Positions 36,950 to 49,269 of a DNA stretch of 64,000 nt are shown piece after piece. Source of the stretch: Echinococcus granulosus (taxonomy: Eukaryota > Platyhelminthes > Cestoda > Cyclophyllidea > Taeniidae); the NCBI RefSeq assembly GCF_000524195.1, contig NW_020170389.1:493010-557009 (forward strand). Reading direction: 5' to 3'. A program made the translations under genes and the position numbers. The notes beneath the pieces are model-generated. The model searched no databases. It had not been told where the DNA came from and saw only the letters and a list, made by a program, of their open reading frames with translations. Within the stretch, counting starts at the first letter, position 1, and every line of letters starts with the position of its first letter.

Positions 36950-37720
36950 AACGGGCCTATAGAGTCCCACTAGGCCACCTTTGTGGTTGACGTTGGGCTG
37001 GCTGAGGTTGCCATAATCCTGTATTTACGATTTCATAGGCATAGCTGTTTGCATGCGAGTAATCAGATCTTCAACCCTCTAGAGCCATGTAAGTTGATAT
37101 TCACCTACACTCTCATTTCGCGGTCACTAAGCTTTTTAAAGGGTAATTTACCCATGGGTGTATGAACTACAGCCCTATGCGCGAGAACTGACCGGCTTAG
37201 GGAGGCTAGACGTCCATTAGTAGAAAGGCTGGGCAGTTTAATAAAAGTGAAATTCTTTCTTACTGCCTGTGTATTACCCTCTAGATGACCATGCGTTGTG
37301 CATGTCTCTATAAGACCCTGGAAGTTTCACAGAGTTAGCACCTTGATCGCTATAAACAGTTTCAGGAATGCTGTGTTGACAAATCCATTGGTTGAAGAAA
37401 ACGGTTTCTTCCCTAAGTAGTCGGTAAATGGCCAACAATGTCAATACCTACTCTCTCTCTCTCCTGAAAATCATGTGGGAATATTCTAAAGTAGTGGAAT
37501 CGCTGTATAGTGGGACATCTTGAATTTGTTGCGAATAATGCAGGCCTGGCAAAAGCTACATACGTCTTGGATTACTAAAGGCCACGAGTACCTTTTGCTT
37601 GAGGTGTCCGGCATCCTCTTCTCCTATATGGCTTAATCGCGAAGGTCAATCTTGGAGAACCGTTTGTACCAATGAGCCTGGACAATTAAGCGCTTAGGCG
37701 CTTTGATCCAACCCTAATAA
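36950..37720 (-). pseudogene. Broken Ty3/gypsy-type retrotransposon integrase
   Basis: On the minus strand, pieces of a retrotransposon integrase appear in the right order but in different frames. First come remnants of an H2C2 zinc-binding module (AGHLKQK near 37590-37610, then DVCSFCQAC near 37549-37566). Next is the core start VGIDIVGHLPTT (about 37420-37450), holding the first catalytic Asp. Then NQWICQHSIPETVYSDQGANS (about 37320-37390) holds the second Asp in SDQG. Last is the post-core AHRAVVHTPMGKLPF...REMRV (about 37107-37185). The stretch that should carry the catalytic Glu is not found. Stops and frameshifts separate the pieces, so the copy is dead. No reverse transcriptase was recognised upstream. 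Confidence 0.7.
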
Positions 37721-40700
37721 TTTTATGACCGCATTCCTTGAAGATAGTTTCGGCCACTCTTACCATAAACATCTGTTCATCCCATGATGACAGCATCCCT
37801 TTTACTGTTGATCCGCAAAGGGATGTAACGAAAACCCCGTACATTAAAGCCGTATCAGGGTCAGTGGTTTAGGTATTCCTTTATGACTTGATGTTAAAGG
37901 AGTCCGATGAAAAAACACATAGTTCTGTTTTCGTATTCCGTTGTTTCCATACTGCACTCATTATTAAGGTAGAAAAACTATTTTGAAAGGTACTAAAACA
38001 TACAGAAATGAAGACCATCTGAAAGTTTAGTTCTGTTATTACTGGAATGTTTTATCATACCCAGCTAGTCAGTAAAGTGTCACGTAAAAATACAAAAGAC
38101 AAATCGGCCACAAAACACAAATAGTGGGAAGTCACCGAAGTAAGGCGCATGGGCTGTTTAGATAAACTAATTTATTTGCTGAAAAGTTTGATTTAGAAGT
38201 CACCCAGCTTCTGGGGGAGATATAGCGACTAAGCTTGCCAACAGGCCAGAGGTCACTGAATCACGATCAGCTTTTGTGATGCATTTTATCAGGTCCTGTT
38301 TACTAAGGATGTGCCTGTTGCCAAGCCTCTCCCCATTACCCCAGACAGGATATAGTTCTCTAGCATTCAATTTAAGCTGTATGCGAGGGAGAGAGAGAGA
38401 GAGCGGTGCATTTGAAACGCGTAAATTCGTCATTAAGCAAATCAAATGATCCACACTTTAAAGAAACATCTCCTGTATTTGGTTACAGACTAGGGCATTC
38501 ACACTAAGACTCTGTGGAGAATGACGTACAAAATGGTCCTCATCAGCGAGGAGTAAAGTGGGACAAGATGGGCCCATCTAAAATTTCTTACAAAGCATCT
38601 TTGGATTTCAAAAAGAGGTTGTTTTTCACTTGAGAAGAATATAACGATATGCAGCTCTGTGGTGGGCTAAAAATATCGTTCTGTGAGCATTTTATCTTAA
38701 TGGCATGATTCTCCTCATTAGAGTCCAAATTTGGCTTAAAAATAAATTTGGTGCTTCTAATAATATCAGACATTCGGAAATGTTCTTCCTAGCTTTTTAA
38801 CATGCAAAACCTTTTGCGGAGAAGACTAAATCAATTTTCTTTTTCGGACAATATGTGCAGAAAATACAAACTCCGATTGGCTGTAACAGTTGCATGAGGG
38901 GTCATTTAAAAACCTAAGCTTCAATCTTATTCAAAGTTTTGCCAAAGGTATTTTTACTTTGTAGCACAGTTGTGGCACATTCCATCAGATAAGACTCGAG
39001 CGCTGTATGCAATGATCATGTCTATTTGCCCCAGTCGCAGGCGACTCACTTCACGGACTACGCTGGTTATTTGACTGCGAAATCCGTAGATGCGACTGTT
39101 AAGTCTGGAAACACCACTTGCATGCACCTTGGTTACTCAAGTCACCTTTTATTTGGGCCCAATTTCTCCTCAGCTATTCAGGTCATTTAATTTTGCGGCT
39201 TAGCTCAAACTATATATATTGGAGTAAAAAGAACTTTCTTTTGCTCAAATTGCTCCTCAGTTATTCTAAAGATTTGCTTCTCCCTTTTGACATAGGCTCT
39301 GGTGGGTGCCACGTCAATATTGTAAATCCTCCTTTGATTATGACAGATTTAATAAAAACAATTTACACAATCGGTTCAAACTATAAAACCTGAGACCTTA
39401 ATCTTAAAGGAGATTAGCCAGAATAAGCCTTAAATCTGGCAGAGGATAGATGAGCGACAAGTGAGAAAAAGTAACAATGTGTTCAATTCATGCAATCTTA
39501 GGTTAACTTCTTTATGCGTCTAAAAGATACGCTCCTGTTAAATTTCGGTTTAGGATTTTATTTTTTATTCTGAGCAGTCGCACGGAGAGTTCTTTTCTGT
39601 GATCTCAACTCTATTTCATTCATTCATCGCATGCCATCTAAACCGTGATTTTATTTTGTCCAGTTTTTAGTTGGCATTGCAATTTTATACTTATATTATA
39701 TCCATTACTAGTGTTTGTAGAGAAGCGCCGGACAAAATAAGCAGAAACCGATTATAAAAAAGATTCCTCGAAGTTTAAGTACGGATTAATTTAAAACCGC
39801 ATTCACTACTGATTGTGCAGAGGCGAATTCGATTCCATTACCAATCTTCTTGGTATAATAATCCCCTAATATCCCCAGAAAGACGAACTCATTTGGCATA
39901 AATGTTAATTATTTGTTTGCCATATTGCATTGAAGCATGCGGTCCGGTCAGGAACGTGAATTACAAAAGTTTTTCAGGCTAAAGTCGAATTAATTTAGGC
40001 ACATGTACTACGGCAGATTGGAAATGACACTTTTGAGATGTTTAAAGGCAGCCATCGTCGCTGTTAGGATCAAACTCAAATCGGCTCTTTTTGAAGGGAA
40101 GTGTTTACAACTAAATATAAACTACCTGTATTCCCATTGCAGGACTAGCACAATCTAATAAACTTTAGATCTCCCTGTGAGGTGCTTTAGCCATGCACAG
40201 AGGTGGACAAAATTTTGTTTACTATACCCCTTACACTTGTTAGCTACCCCTTCTACTGCTAGCAACAAGTGCAATCTTGTGGTGATGCATGAACTACTTA
40301 GCCTTTCGTAGATCAAATGAAAGGCTAGGAAACAAACAACTCAGGCGGCAGGAGCAGGGCCCCGCACTGTTTCTCCAGTGACTTCCAAATACCTGACTAG
40401 CACTGCAAACCATGATAGTCTATGTAGATTGGCGTAAGACCTCGCAGTGCCACATCACCAGTGCGTCTAACAAAACTCGATGAAACTTATCTTCAGCTGT
40501 TCGCAATTCATGGGAGTGGGCAATTGTTTCATGTGGTAAACTTACTGCATGCTGGAATTGATTGTCTTAGGAATATCTATTTGAAAGTACAATTCGTTTA
40601 ATGGGATTCGCATTTAACAGTAGCTTCCTAGAAACTTTTTATAATAATATTCTTCCTTCTCTTTTCACTGCAATTTCGATACTAACCAGGCATGGTTCTG

Positions 40701-43700
40701 AACTACTCTCCTAGCCTTGTGATTATTTCTCTAATAAATGGCATACCTTCATGGACTACGTGAGCCTAGTCAACATATACCACACTCCTTTACTCGCCAT
40801 AATCCACGACCAGTCCTTCTGTCGAGTCTACATATTTATTCAGCAAAATTAATCATACTATGAAGTTATTTCCCACACTGCATCCGATAAGATTCTAAAT
40901 GTCCCAATCTGTAAGTATCAAGGTGCAGAGGATTTGTAGGGTTCACGGTGTAGCTCGCAGCAATAACTTGCTTTGGCATAACTCGTAGGGACTTGCAAAA
41001 CTCATTTGTTTGTTTGCAAGTATATATTACACACTATGGCTAAAATGCGTCAGTCCATCGGTATGACAGTCCTTATTTATGTAGAAAAAACCTGATTGAC
41101 GTGACTTTATCTTGTCTCTATTACGAACAAGGTTTAGCACGGTTTCAAAGCTGCAAAAGCTTCTGGTAGTAAACATTTTTTTAGAATTTTAAGAAAGTTA
41201 GACAGTAAAAGACACTAACACGAATAAAATAGCTTAAATGAATAATTTAGCTCCCATGACGAATCGCTCAAAGATAGACGTACCACCTTTAGGAAGACCG
41301 ACTATTCCCTACGAGAATAGAGGAATGCGTCACAACCGATTAAAATAGATAGATTGATAAAATTATTTGTTTGTATTTGCGTCAACCAGGAGAACCAAGG
41401 AAGCTTAGCCGAATGGCCCCACATGCATAAGTAGATGAAAATAAGTTTTGGAGCGATTTGTGATGAATAGTGGTTTTCGTATCTTCACATTGGACCCATT
41501 CACTAGACAACGTATACTTCAACGGTACGTACCACTTCACTACAAGACTACGCTAGGCTTGCTTGCGGTAAACTGTAGGTGCAATTTTTCGCTATTAATT
41601 TCTTGTTGAAGTCCAAACAACTACGCAAGGCCTCGTGGCACTTCGTCCGCGTCCCGGGATAGAGTGTCTCACCTCAGCTTCTGTATTTCCCTACCATTTA
41701 TCCGCGCGGCTATCAACTGTTGTTGGCATTAGGCAATTACGACTACGGGTGGGACGGAATCGACAGATGGGGGCTAAAAAAGATGAAAACCGAAGGCGGC
41801 TAGGGATAGGATTTTGTCCGCGAAGACAAAAGATTTCATAAAAATGGTTTTTGCGAACTTGTATCTCGTTGAGAAGGCATTACAAATTGTGGTAATTTGA
41901 TTTAACAAAACATTTGAGGATTTTTCTGGATTTTTGCAAGTAAAAAGCAAACAAATTTATTTGGTTACCCCAATTTTTACTACAAACCCTTATGATGATT
42001 GTAAGACCGATAGTATAAGTGGCGCCTGGGAAGCTCCCAGCCACCGCCTTGGGGATCAAACAGCGGAGATCGTAAGATCCCAGTTAACAGTTGAAACAAC
42101 AATCAATCCCACAGATTCTCGTGCATTTAAAAAACCAGCGTGAATATGTTTTGGAAACATTCCAATGTACAGCACCAAACTTCATTTTATGGTCAACTGA
42201 AGTGTTTTTCATTGACCAGATCCATGATAGAAATGGAAATCATGGTAAATGTAAATAACTGTTCTCCATTTGAACCTCGAATACTACCTTGCTCACAAAC
42301 CCAAGTGTAGGGGCATCGTGATGCGCGTACAGATCCACACCCATTGCAATCATTTACTAAATATTGCAGACGCCCAAGTTGTTTAAAGCAATCCGCCCGG
42401 CTGTTTGGGTGTTACTTCCTTCACCGCATGTGACAGCCAGCCCAACGTTCTACGCAGAACCGCACTGTTCCCCATTTAGAAATGGGATTTGGGAAGGTGA
42501 CATAGCCAATCAGTGCTTTCAAGAGCTTCCCTTTCCCCACTTCAAGCCGTCTATAAGGCTGTAAATTCCGAAGTTCTTAACAAACGGAATCTCCAACACT
42601 TGGAATAACTGAAAACATTAGTCCTACATGCATTGTACATATACATACAATTCTATGTACCCCCTTCGCCGATGCCTTTCATAGGATTTTTCTTGGAGTT
42701 GTTTACGGAGCATTTTCGTTGAATTTACTAAAAAAATTGTAAAATTACTGCCAGTAACTTTGTTTCCATTCGGTTTGACTCCCTTTTTGCACAACACTCA
42801 CTTAATTGGACTGCGTTTTTGTGGAACGTTTAGAGAATCCATTCGACATCTTGTGCTAAAACGACAATTGATTGAACACTGGCGCTGGATTACAAGTTTG
42901 TCAGGATAATCTATACCGTGTTAGGTGCTTCGCCCGGATTTGCAACGCGGCTAGGCTAGTACATAACTATTCCGTCAAATATTAAACATCTTTGTACGGA
43001 TCTTCCCCCCAACCTATCACCACTTCGAAAGTTTCCGAATGCTTTAAGTACATTAAGAGTCAGTGGAGTACTCTGGTACCGCTTACTTAAATACATCTAG
43101 AAGTTCAGTACATTGTTTACTTTGACGCATTTTGCATGACGTAGAATTAGTAACCAAAAACTACCTTCTGTTCTGCTTCTATCTAATTTAACTCGTTAGT
43201 TTAGCAGCACTTTTTAATGAGCAGTGCACGAGGTTCCTGAGTAGCGCCTATGCAACGGTAGGAAATACAACTTCCCAATCAGCACTTACATGCGCAGATT
43301 TTAAGTCAATTTTTAGTTTTTTGGCCACTTCAGCATTTCTAGGTGACTCGAAATTATAATACATGATTAAGTTATTGGTCTTTCAGAAGAAACACCCAAT
43401 AGCATCACGCACTGCGTTGTTTCCGTAAAAGAATCAAATTCACATCTGATGCAAAATACCTATACCAAAATTGAGATTCTTCATTTGCGCCAAAGCGCGG
43501 AAAAAATTGCACGAAAATGCTGATTTTCCTAAGCGAAAATTCACCTACAGGTAAGAACTAAGCCTTATCTTCACTTTAAAACACCCTGAAACTTGTGTGG
43601 TAGTAGCACAGATAAACTCAAGTTCATAGTTAATATTTATGGTGCTAAAATGCGAGTTTCAGGGCAGTGTTTGATGCATCACGAGAAGCGTGCATATTTA

Positions 43701-45813
43701 CACTTTGCAAAGCATTTAAATAGAGTTTTATTTGTCAAATCAACCATAGTAGCAAAAATATGAGGGCCTTATTCCATACCCAAGCCTCCATTCTGGATCA
43801 GATAACTCTTCACGAAAATTGATTGACAGTGATAATACTTTCCAACTAATAGTGTTACTGTTCTTCTTGCGTATCTTTCAACAGAAAAATTAGACGAGCA
43901 ACATGCTTTTGAGCTGATATATCATGCGACGGTGGTGTTTCCTACTCTTCAGCAGCTCCATCATTTGATTAAAAGAGGTAAATTCAGTAAGGTTTATTAA
44001 TGAACCTCATTTTAAGTACACGAGGTTCCGAATCATCTTACTACGAATGGTGTGAAATGAAATAAGATAGGATGTACACCCAGCGCTGCAGTACAGGGCG
44101 CTGCGAACATTGTTTGCACTTCTATTTTATCAAAACACAGCGCGTCCATGAAGAAAAAAATAGGCAAGTTCTCATGTAAAGGATCCGGTATGAAATAGTT
44201 TCAAGAACAGTTGGACGATTTGCACAGAACAATTTCAAGTAGGACCTAAAATAGTAATGTGAAGGCGAAATAGAGTTAAGAAACCACTTACTAATATCTA
44301 CTTCAGTAGCATAAAAATGTCCACTTTGAATTCCAGTAGACTCCGGTAATTCAGCTTTTAACTGACAAAAATTATTAGGTAATTAGATTTAATTTTAGTC
44401 ACTGCAAGAGTGTAACTAATTTATTGTTACAAATGAACGAGGATAGAGATAAGCTAAAGATGAGTGGTTGAATAAAGAACCAAGGTGGTACACAAAGGGT
44501 AAATATATCAATTAGCCCACTGGCGCACAGGGAGTTAGTTCCGTGGCAACACCCAATCCTAGTAAGTACTATGTAATGCCAAATTGGTCAATTGATTTGT
44601 TCCCCTTTGACGCTCAAAGGTGGCTAGATGTGGAAATAGCAGTCCACTACTACACTAGTTAAGCCCATCCAATAATCCGCACTCTGAAATCCAGGTAGAG
44701 CTTTAGCGACCACGGCAGTGATAGGTTTTTAACAAGTTGTATGAAAACTAAGCCCCTGGCAGCTCTACGGCAAATAAGGTAAATGGAAGGCGCAGCATAC
44801 CATAGTTTCTGCGAAACTGTGGGGAATCCAGCAATCGATTTGATTTAGGTGAGTCCTTAAAGGTGAAGCTATTCCTGTGTAAAAAAGGGAAAAGTCAAAA
44901 AGTAGTTGAATAAGTATAATGTGCTAAGACAATTTCTTCATGTAAAAAATCAGTCATAACTAAATACACTATCCCGCTTCTCGTCTAAGCAAATGATTTT
45001 GCGATGGGGAACTGTGCCAACAATGAAAGGAACTGGGAGTGACTCAACAAAACGAAGGATTAGGAAACGTTCAATCTCAACTCTAAAAGTTCGGCTCTGT
45101 TTGTTTCATGCGACTGGGTCGGCGATTACACAATGAAGGTTCGTTAATTAGCCCCTTCGAATAAGTTTCTCCGAAATCTACAAGCTTGTACCAAATTCAG
45201 GAGTCATTTTCCTGTGACATCTGATCATTAAAACACCTTCGCCTCCTAAACAAGGCGCTTTTCATGTGGATAACAGCAGTGATAAGACTTCCAAAATCAA
45301 CGATATAGGTGGAACAAATCTGCACAATGTTCTACAGCATGTACGCCTCATATGCCTTAAAATATAAACCATATGTGAATTCCACATATCGCTTACTGTT
45401 TTAACATCAGCCCTATCAGTTCCCTTGTAGACGGATTGATCTCGTTCAAAGTAGGTGTTCTACATTACTGTTCCTGATTTCTCCTTCAGATTCCTATGGG
45501 TTGGGTAATTGGCAGCGATTACACATCTACTAAGGTACTCAGTCGAGCCATTTAAACGCAGCCATTCTCCAAAGCGTCAGCGAAATAGACCAAGAGCCTC
45601 TTAAAGGAAGAAAGCGTCGAGCACACTTAAAAATAACTCTCTGCGTTGCAAGGCATATAGGTGCAGAAGTAGCTTCATTTCAGCGATAGTAACGTAATTG
45701 GCAAGAACCAAATTTCATGCTAGATGACACGGAAATCGGACGGTGAGGGAATGAAGACGCCCAGAGAGCTTCAAATAAGACAGGCGTTTTGACAGTGAAC
45801 GATCTGACGGGAG
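37721..45813. other. Long spacer with scattered low-complexity tracts
   Basis: No gene can be supported. Noted: an open minus-strand frame at 38454-38200 without a recognised domain, starting beside a (GA)n tract near 38389-38402; a GC-richer patch at about 41620-41830; an imperfect hairpin at 40234-40271; and exon-like blocks on the plus strand near 43885-43977. These may be remains of further mobile elements. Confidence 0.3.
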
Positions 45814-47926
45814 CTACGGGAGTAGACCACTATGAATATCGCTCTCCCTATTTTCAAGGTACTGCTTACAAATGAAGTGACACACCTAACGAGGCGTCTA
45901 GCGTAGTGGTAGGTAAGGGAAGGACGAAAATTGGGGGAAGAGGAAAAGGCGGCAGCAGTAGTCCCACCGAGATCAATACGATTACAGCGACGTCTGAGGA
46001 CGCATAGAATGCAGACGCAGAGGAGGAGAAAGCCCACGAAAACGAAGATTGCGATCGCGAGGGCAAGGAAGTAAGCATAGGAAAGGTGGCAGCTGTACCA
46101 GTAGAGAGCGGAGAGGTTGGGCGGACAGGACGACCATGAAACCATGCCTAGTCGCGCCACCGGGAAGACCAAACACTTCTCTGTTGACTGGCAGTACATA
46201 CACTGTACATGGATCAAAACAATATATACCATTATTCAGTCCAGGAAACGGATTCTACCAGACATCGAGAAAATGCTGGATTCTAGCTAATAAAATAGAC
46301 AATGGAGAACACCAATGAACAGGCATACCCATGTTAAAAAAACAAGTAAAGTACAGAGACCCCTTGAAGTAGCCTTGATATGTTACATATTTTGTCAATA
46401 GATGCGATTGTGTCGAGAGTCAACTTTGAATCCTGTACTTCGTTCTTGGTGCATGCGGAATAAAACCTAGTGACCCTTACCATCCGTGTATATGCAGTTA
46501 AAAGCCAGTAATAGGAACACTGAACTTCTCACAATGTGCAAAATATCCAAATCTCAACGGCATCTGAGCTATGCACACCATGAAGTCTAACCAACTTCAA
46601 AAATTTTCACATATTCTTAAGTGGATCGCTTAAAAATAATCCACAATTGGCATGCGGTGCTGCACAGGTGAATACATTATTGTTGCGAAAAGTGAATGCT
46701 ATGATTGAAAACAGTTTTTCCTACTGGAGAGGTTACGCGTTGAAGGGGACGATAGGAACTCAAACTTAGTGAACCTGAGTGAATGTTAGGTGAAAACAGT
46801 AGGCGGAATGGTGCGATCGGGGTGGTCAGCAATGATATATCAATACAATGATCTCTTGATCTAAAAAGCAGAGAACAAAGTTAGTGGAATTTGTCGTGTT
46901 AACGTTAGGAGAAAAATTGACAGGATAGATAAGTGTAAAATAAAATCGAAGTCGCTTTGCAATGTGACATATTTATAGTGTAAGCAAGTAAAGAGTGTTC
47001 ATAAGCCTTTGTATGGAAATCTCAAATCACAATTACATGCAAAAGTGAGTGATATACTCTAAAATCTGTTTCTGGCGGATGAAATCTATTGAAATGGTTA
47101 ATAGGTAAATCGAACCGAGAAGCAATCAGCATGGAGCCGATAGGGATATTGCTTGTTGTAGCATAGAGCCCTAAATAAAATGCAGTAGTTGATATGAGCA
47201 TTTAACCTGGTTGATTCTGTGAATAGCCAGAGTCTACGCAGATCAAGGGATCATAGGAAGTCAAATAGATGATATGTTCGGAGATTACAGAAGAGAAGCC
47301 CAAAAATGAAGAAATCAGTGTGAATGACAACCAAAATATTAGATAATCTATGGGCCCATCTCTCGTAGAGACTAGCTGTACATCAATGATGTGCAGGTCG
47401 TCTTTGATCAATTGCGTACCGCACAATTGTATGGTGATAACGACAAAGCATTTGCACAAAAGCATGGTCAAAGAGTATCAGATTACAACACCAGAAACTT
47501 CAGCTTACATATATACTTATGGTTCAGTGTAAAATTTCTAGCAAAAGTGAGGTGTTCCCGTCTATAGTTCACAGCCATATATTAGTGCTATCTGTTTTTG
47601 AAGCATATGCTGGGTAGAAACAAGTAGAAGCGATCTCTACAGGCACTAAACTGTGATTACCATCAAGCCAACCCGAAAAAAATGAGTAAAATGTGTAGGC
47701 TACACTGAAACGATCGATTACAAAAAAACCGAAGGATGAGTACCAAAATCCACAAATCACCAATATTGGCTGACAAGTCCCATGTTGACTGATTAACAAA
47801 GGGCAGGATTTGTGAAATAAAAGTGGCAAAAGTAAACTTACCGAGGTATTGGCCAAGCATTCCTCACAACTAAAACTCCTTTCGCAAGGAAGTGCGCCTA
47901 GACCAGTTGCAGAAACCATCAGTACA
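45814..47926 (-). CDS. PTTG1IP-like single-pass membrane protein with PSI-type cysteine module; 5' end not found
   Basis: Exons on the minus strand: 47926-47842, 46202-45886, 45847-45814; introns 1639 and 38 nt. The exon junction rebuilds CEECLANTS plus CMYCQSTEKCLVFPV, matching in spacing the CEECLKNVSCLWC module of human PTTG1IP (PBF). Next come LGMVSWSSCPPNLSALYWYSC, a strong membrane helix (YFLALAIAIFVFVGFLLLCVCILCVL) and a basic stop-transfer RRRC. Such proteins are type I membrane proteins; vertebrate PTTG1IP also shuttles PTTG1/securin to the nucleus. Odd points: the cytoplasmic tail predicted here is short (ending about HYARRLVRESDIHSGLLP) and lacks the charged coiled coil of the vertebrate protein. 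The first coding exon with the signal peptide was not located; exon 47926 needs a phase-2 partner upstream. Family confidence is good, but both ends of the model are weak. Confidence 0.7.
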
Positions 47927-49269
47927 CTAAGGAAATCATATCAACCGCCGAGAAAATCAACGAATGGCCAGTGTCAGTCAAGCCTTGACTTCAGAAATAC
48001 CTAGTCAAGTCGTGATCATCAAATCTGTTTAGTAATTTTAAGAAAAGAAAACATGAGAAAAGACGATATGGTGGCTATGTTGAGCACAAAAATGGCAAGT
48101 GAGGGCACATCCAGGAATAGACTTGACGCAACATTATATTTTACCAAATATAGTTTGTCCAACAAATTACCTAGATATATCGAATGATTGAAGCAATGTA
48201 AAAGGTGGTCTGGCCTCAAGGAAGTAAGAAAGCTGATACTGCGGCAAAACATAAACAAGATTTGCGTTCCGTTAAAGCTTCCACAGAAGGTAAATAGCCA
48301 CATTAATCACAAAGCACACCGAATTTGAATATGATTTGATGTTCATACAAACGAAACTCAGGAAGAGCCAGCTTATTAAAAAAGGCAGGTGTGGCAAGGT
48401 ATCCATGACAAACTCCCAAATATGTGCTTCTTATTCGCGCTAAATCTCATGCGACCATCTCGCTGAAGTATTCCAACTCGTTGCCAGATGAATGATTGGT
48501 TTTGTTCTGCACTTGTAAAATAACATACCTAAGTCTAAGGTGAGAAAACGCTTGTTCCTACTCCACCATAAGAATTCTCTATTTGGCAAAAAACCAGAGA
48601 ACCTGATGTCACGTGCTTGGTATAATTCTTTGAAAATACTAATTAATCTGCTAGTTTTTCATAATTGCCTACATACTTTAGCCTTAATGATCTTGTTTGA
48701 TTACTTGGAGCATTAAAATTCTTTACAATGTAAGGGGGGTTTTTTGAGTGTCCTTTCTCCACTGGAACTGAGGTACTTATGTCTTTCTCAACGTGGTTCC
48801 CAACATGATGCTCATGTTCTTACAGATTTCATGTGGATTTTATCATCAAATTTGATCTTTTTGCAAAAGTTGTCTTCATTTTGGGTCTGCATGGTATTTT
48901 TCCTTTTTCCTCATTCCGAAGTATATGCGTCCTGTTTGTAATTTTGCATTAATTCCCCTTTGACATCGCGACATAGTTATGGTTTCACTTGTATGTACTT
49001 CCTTTTTGTTTAGGTTGGAACTGAAGCCGCTTTGTTTCCTACTTTTTGTTCCGAAGGCATTTTCATTTTGCGAGAAATCCTAGCTACAATTGATAGTTAT
49101 GGGTACAATTAGATCTTCCTTTGTTTTTACTTTTTGGTGTGGCTTTTTGGTCTTTTGTCTAGTACTTTCACTGGAACAGATTTAAAATTCCTTTTTTATC
49201 CTGTGCTCTTACTAACCCCAGTTTTTCCTTTTTTGGACATCAGAACTTTCAGTTACACCTCCTGGCTAA
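47927..49269. other. Region between the PTTG1IP-like and LIS1 genes (divergent), promoters expected
   Basis: Should contain the missing first exon of the PTTG1IP-like gene on the minus strand and the leader of LIS1 on the plus strand. From about 48700 the plus strand is strikingly T-rich with many TTTTT tracts. No other gene was recognised. Confidence 0.4.

Noticed and set aside
38389..38402. (GA)n run and CT runs near 37450
   Set aside because: Simple microsatellite tracts; too short to be of interest.
45866..46318. Frames overlapping the PTTG1IP-like exon (45866-46078 and 45982-46203 minus, 46049-46318 plus)
   Set aside because: They overlap the membrane-helix exon in other frames and show no domain.
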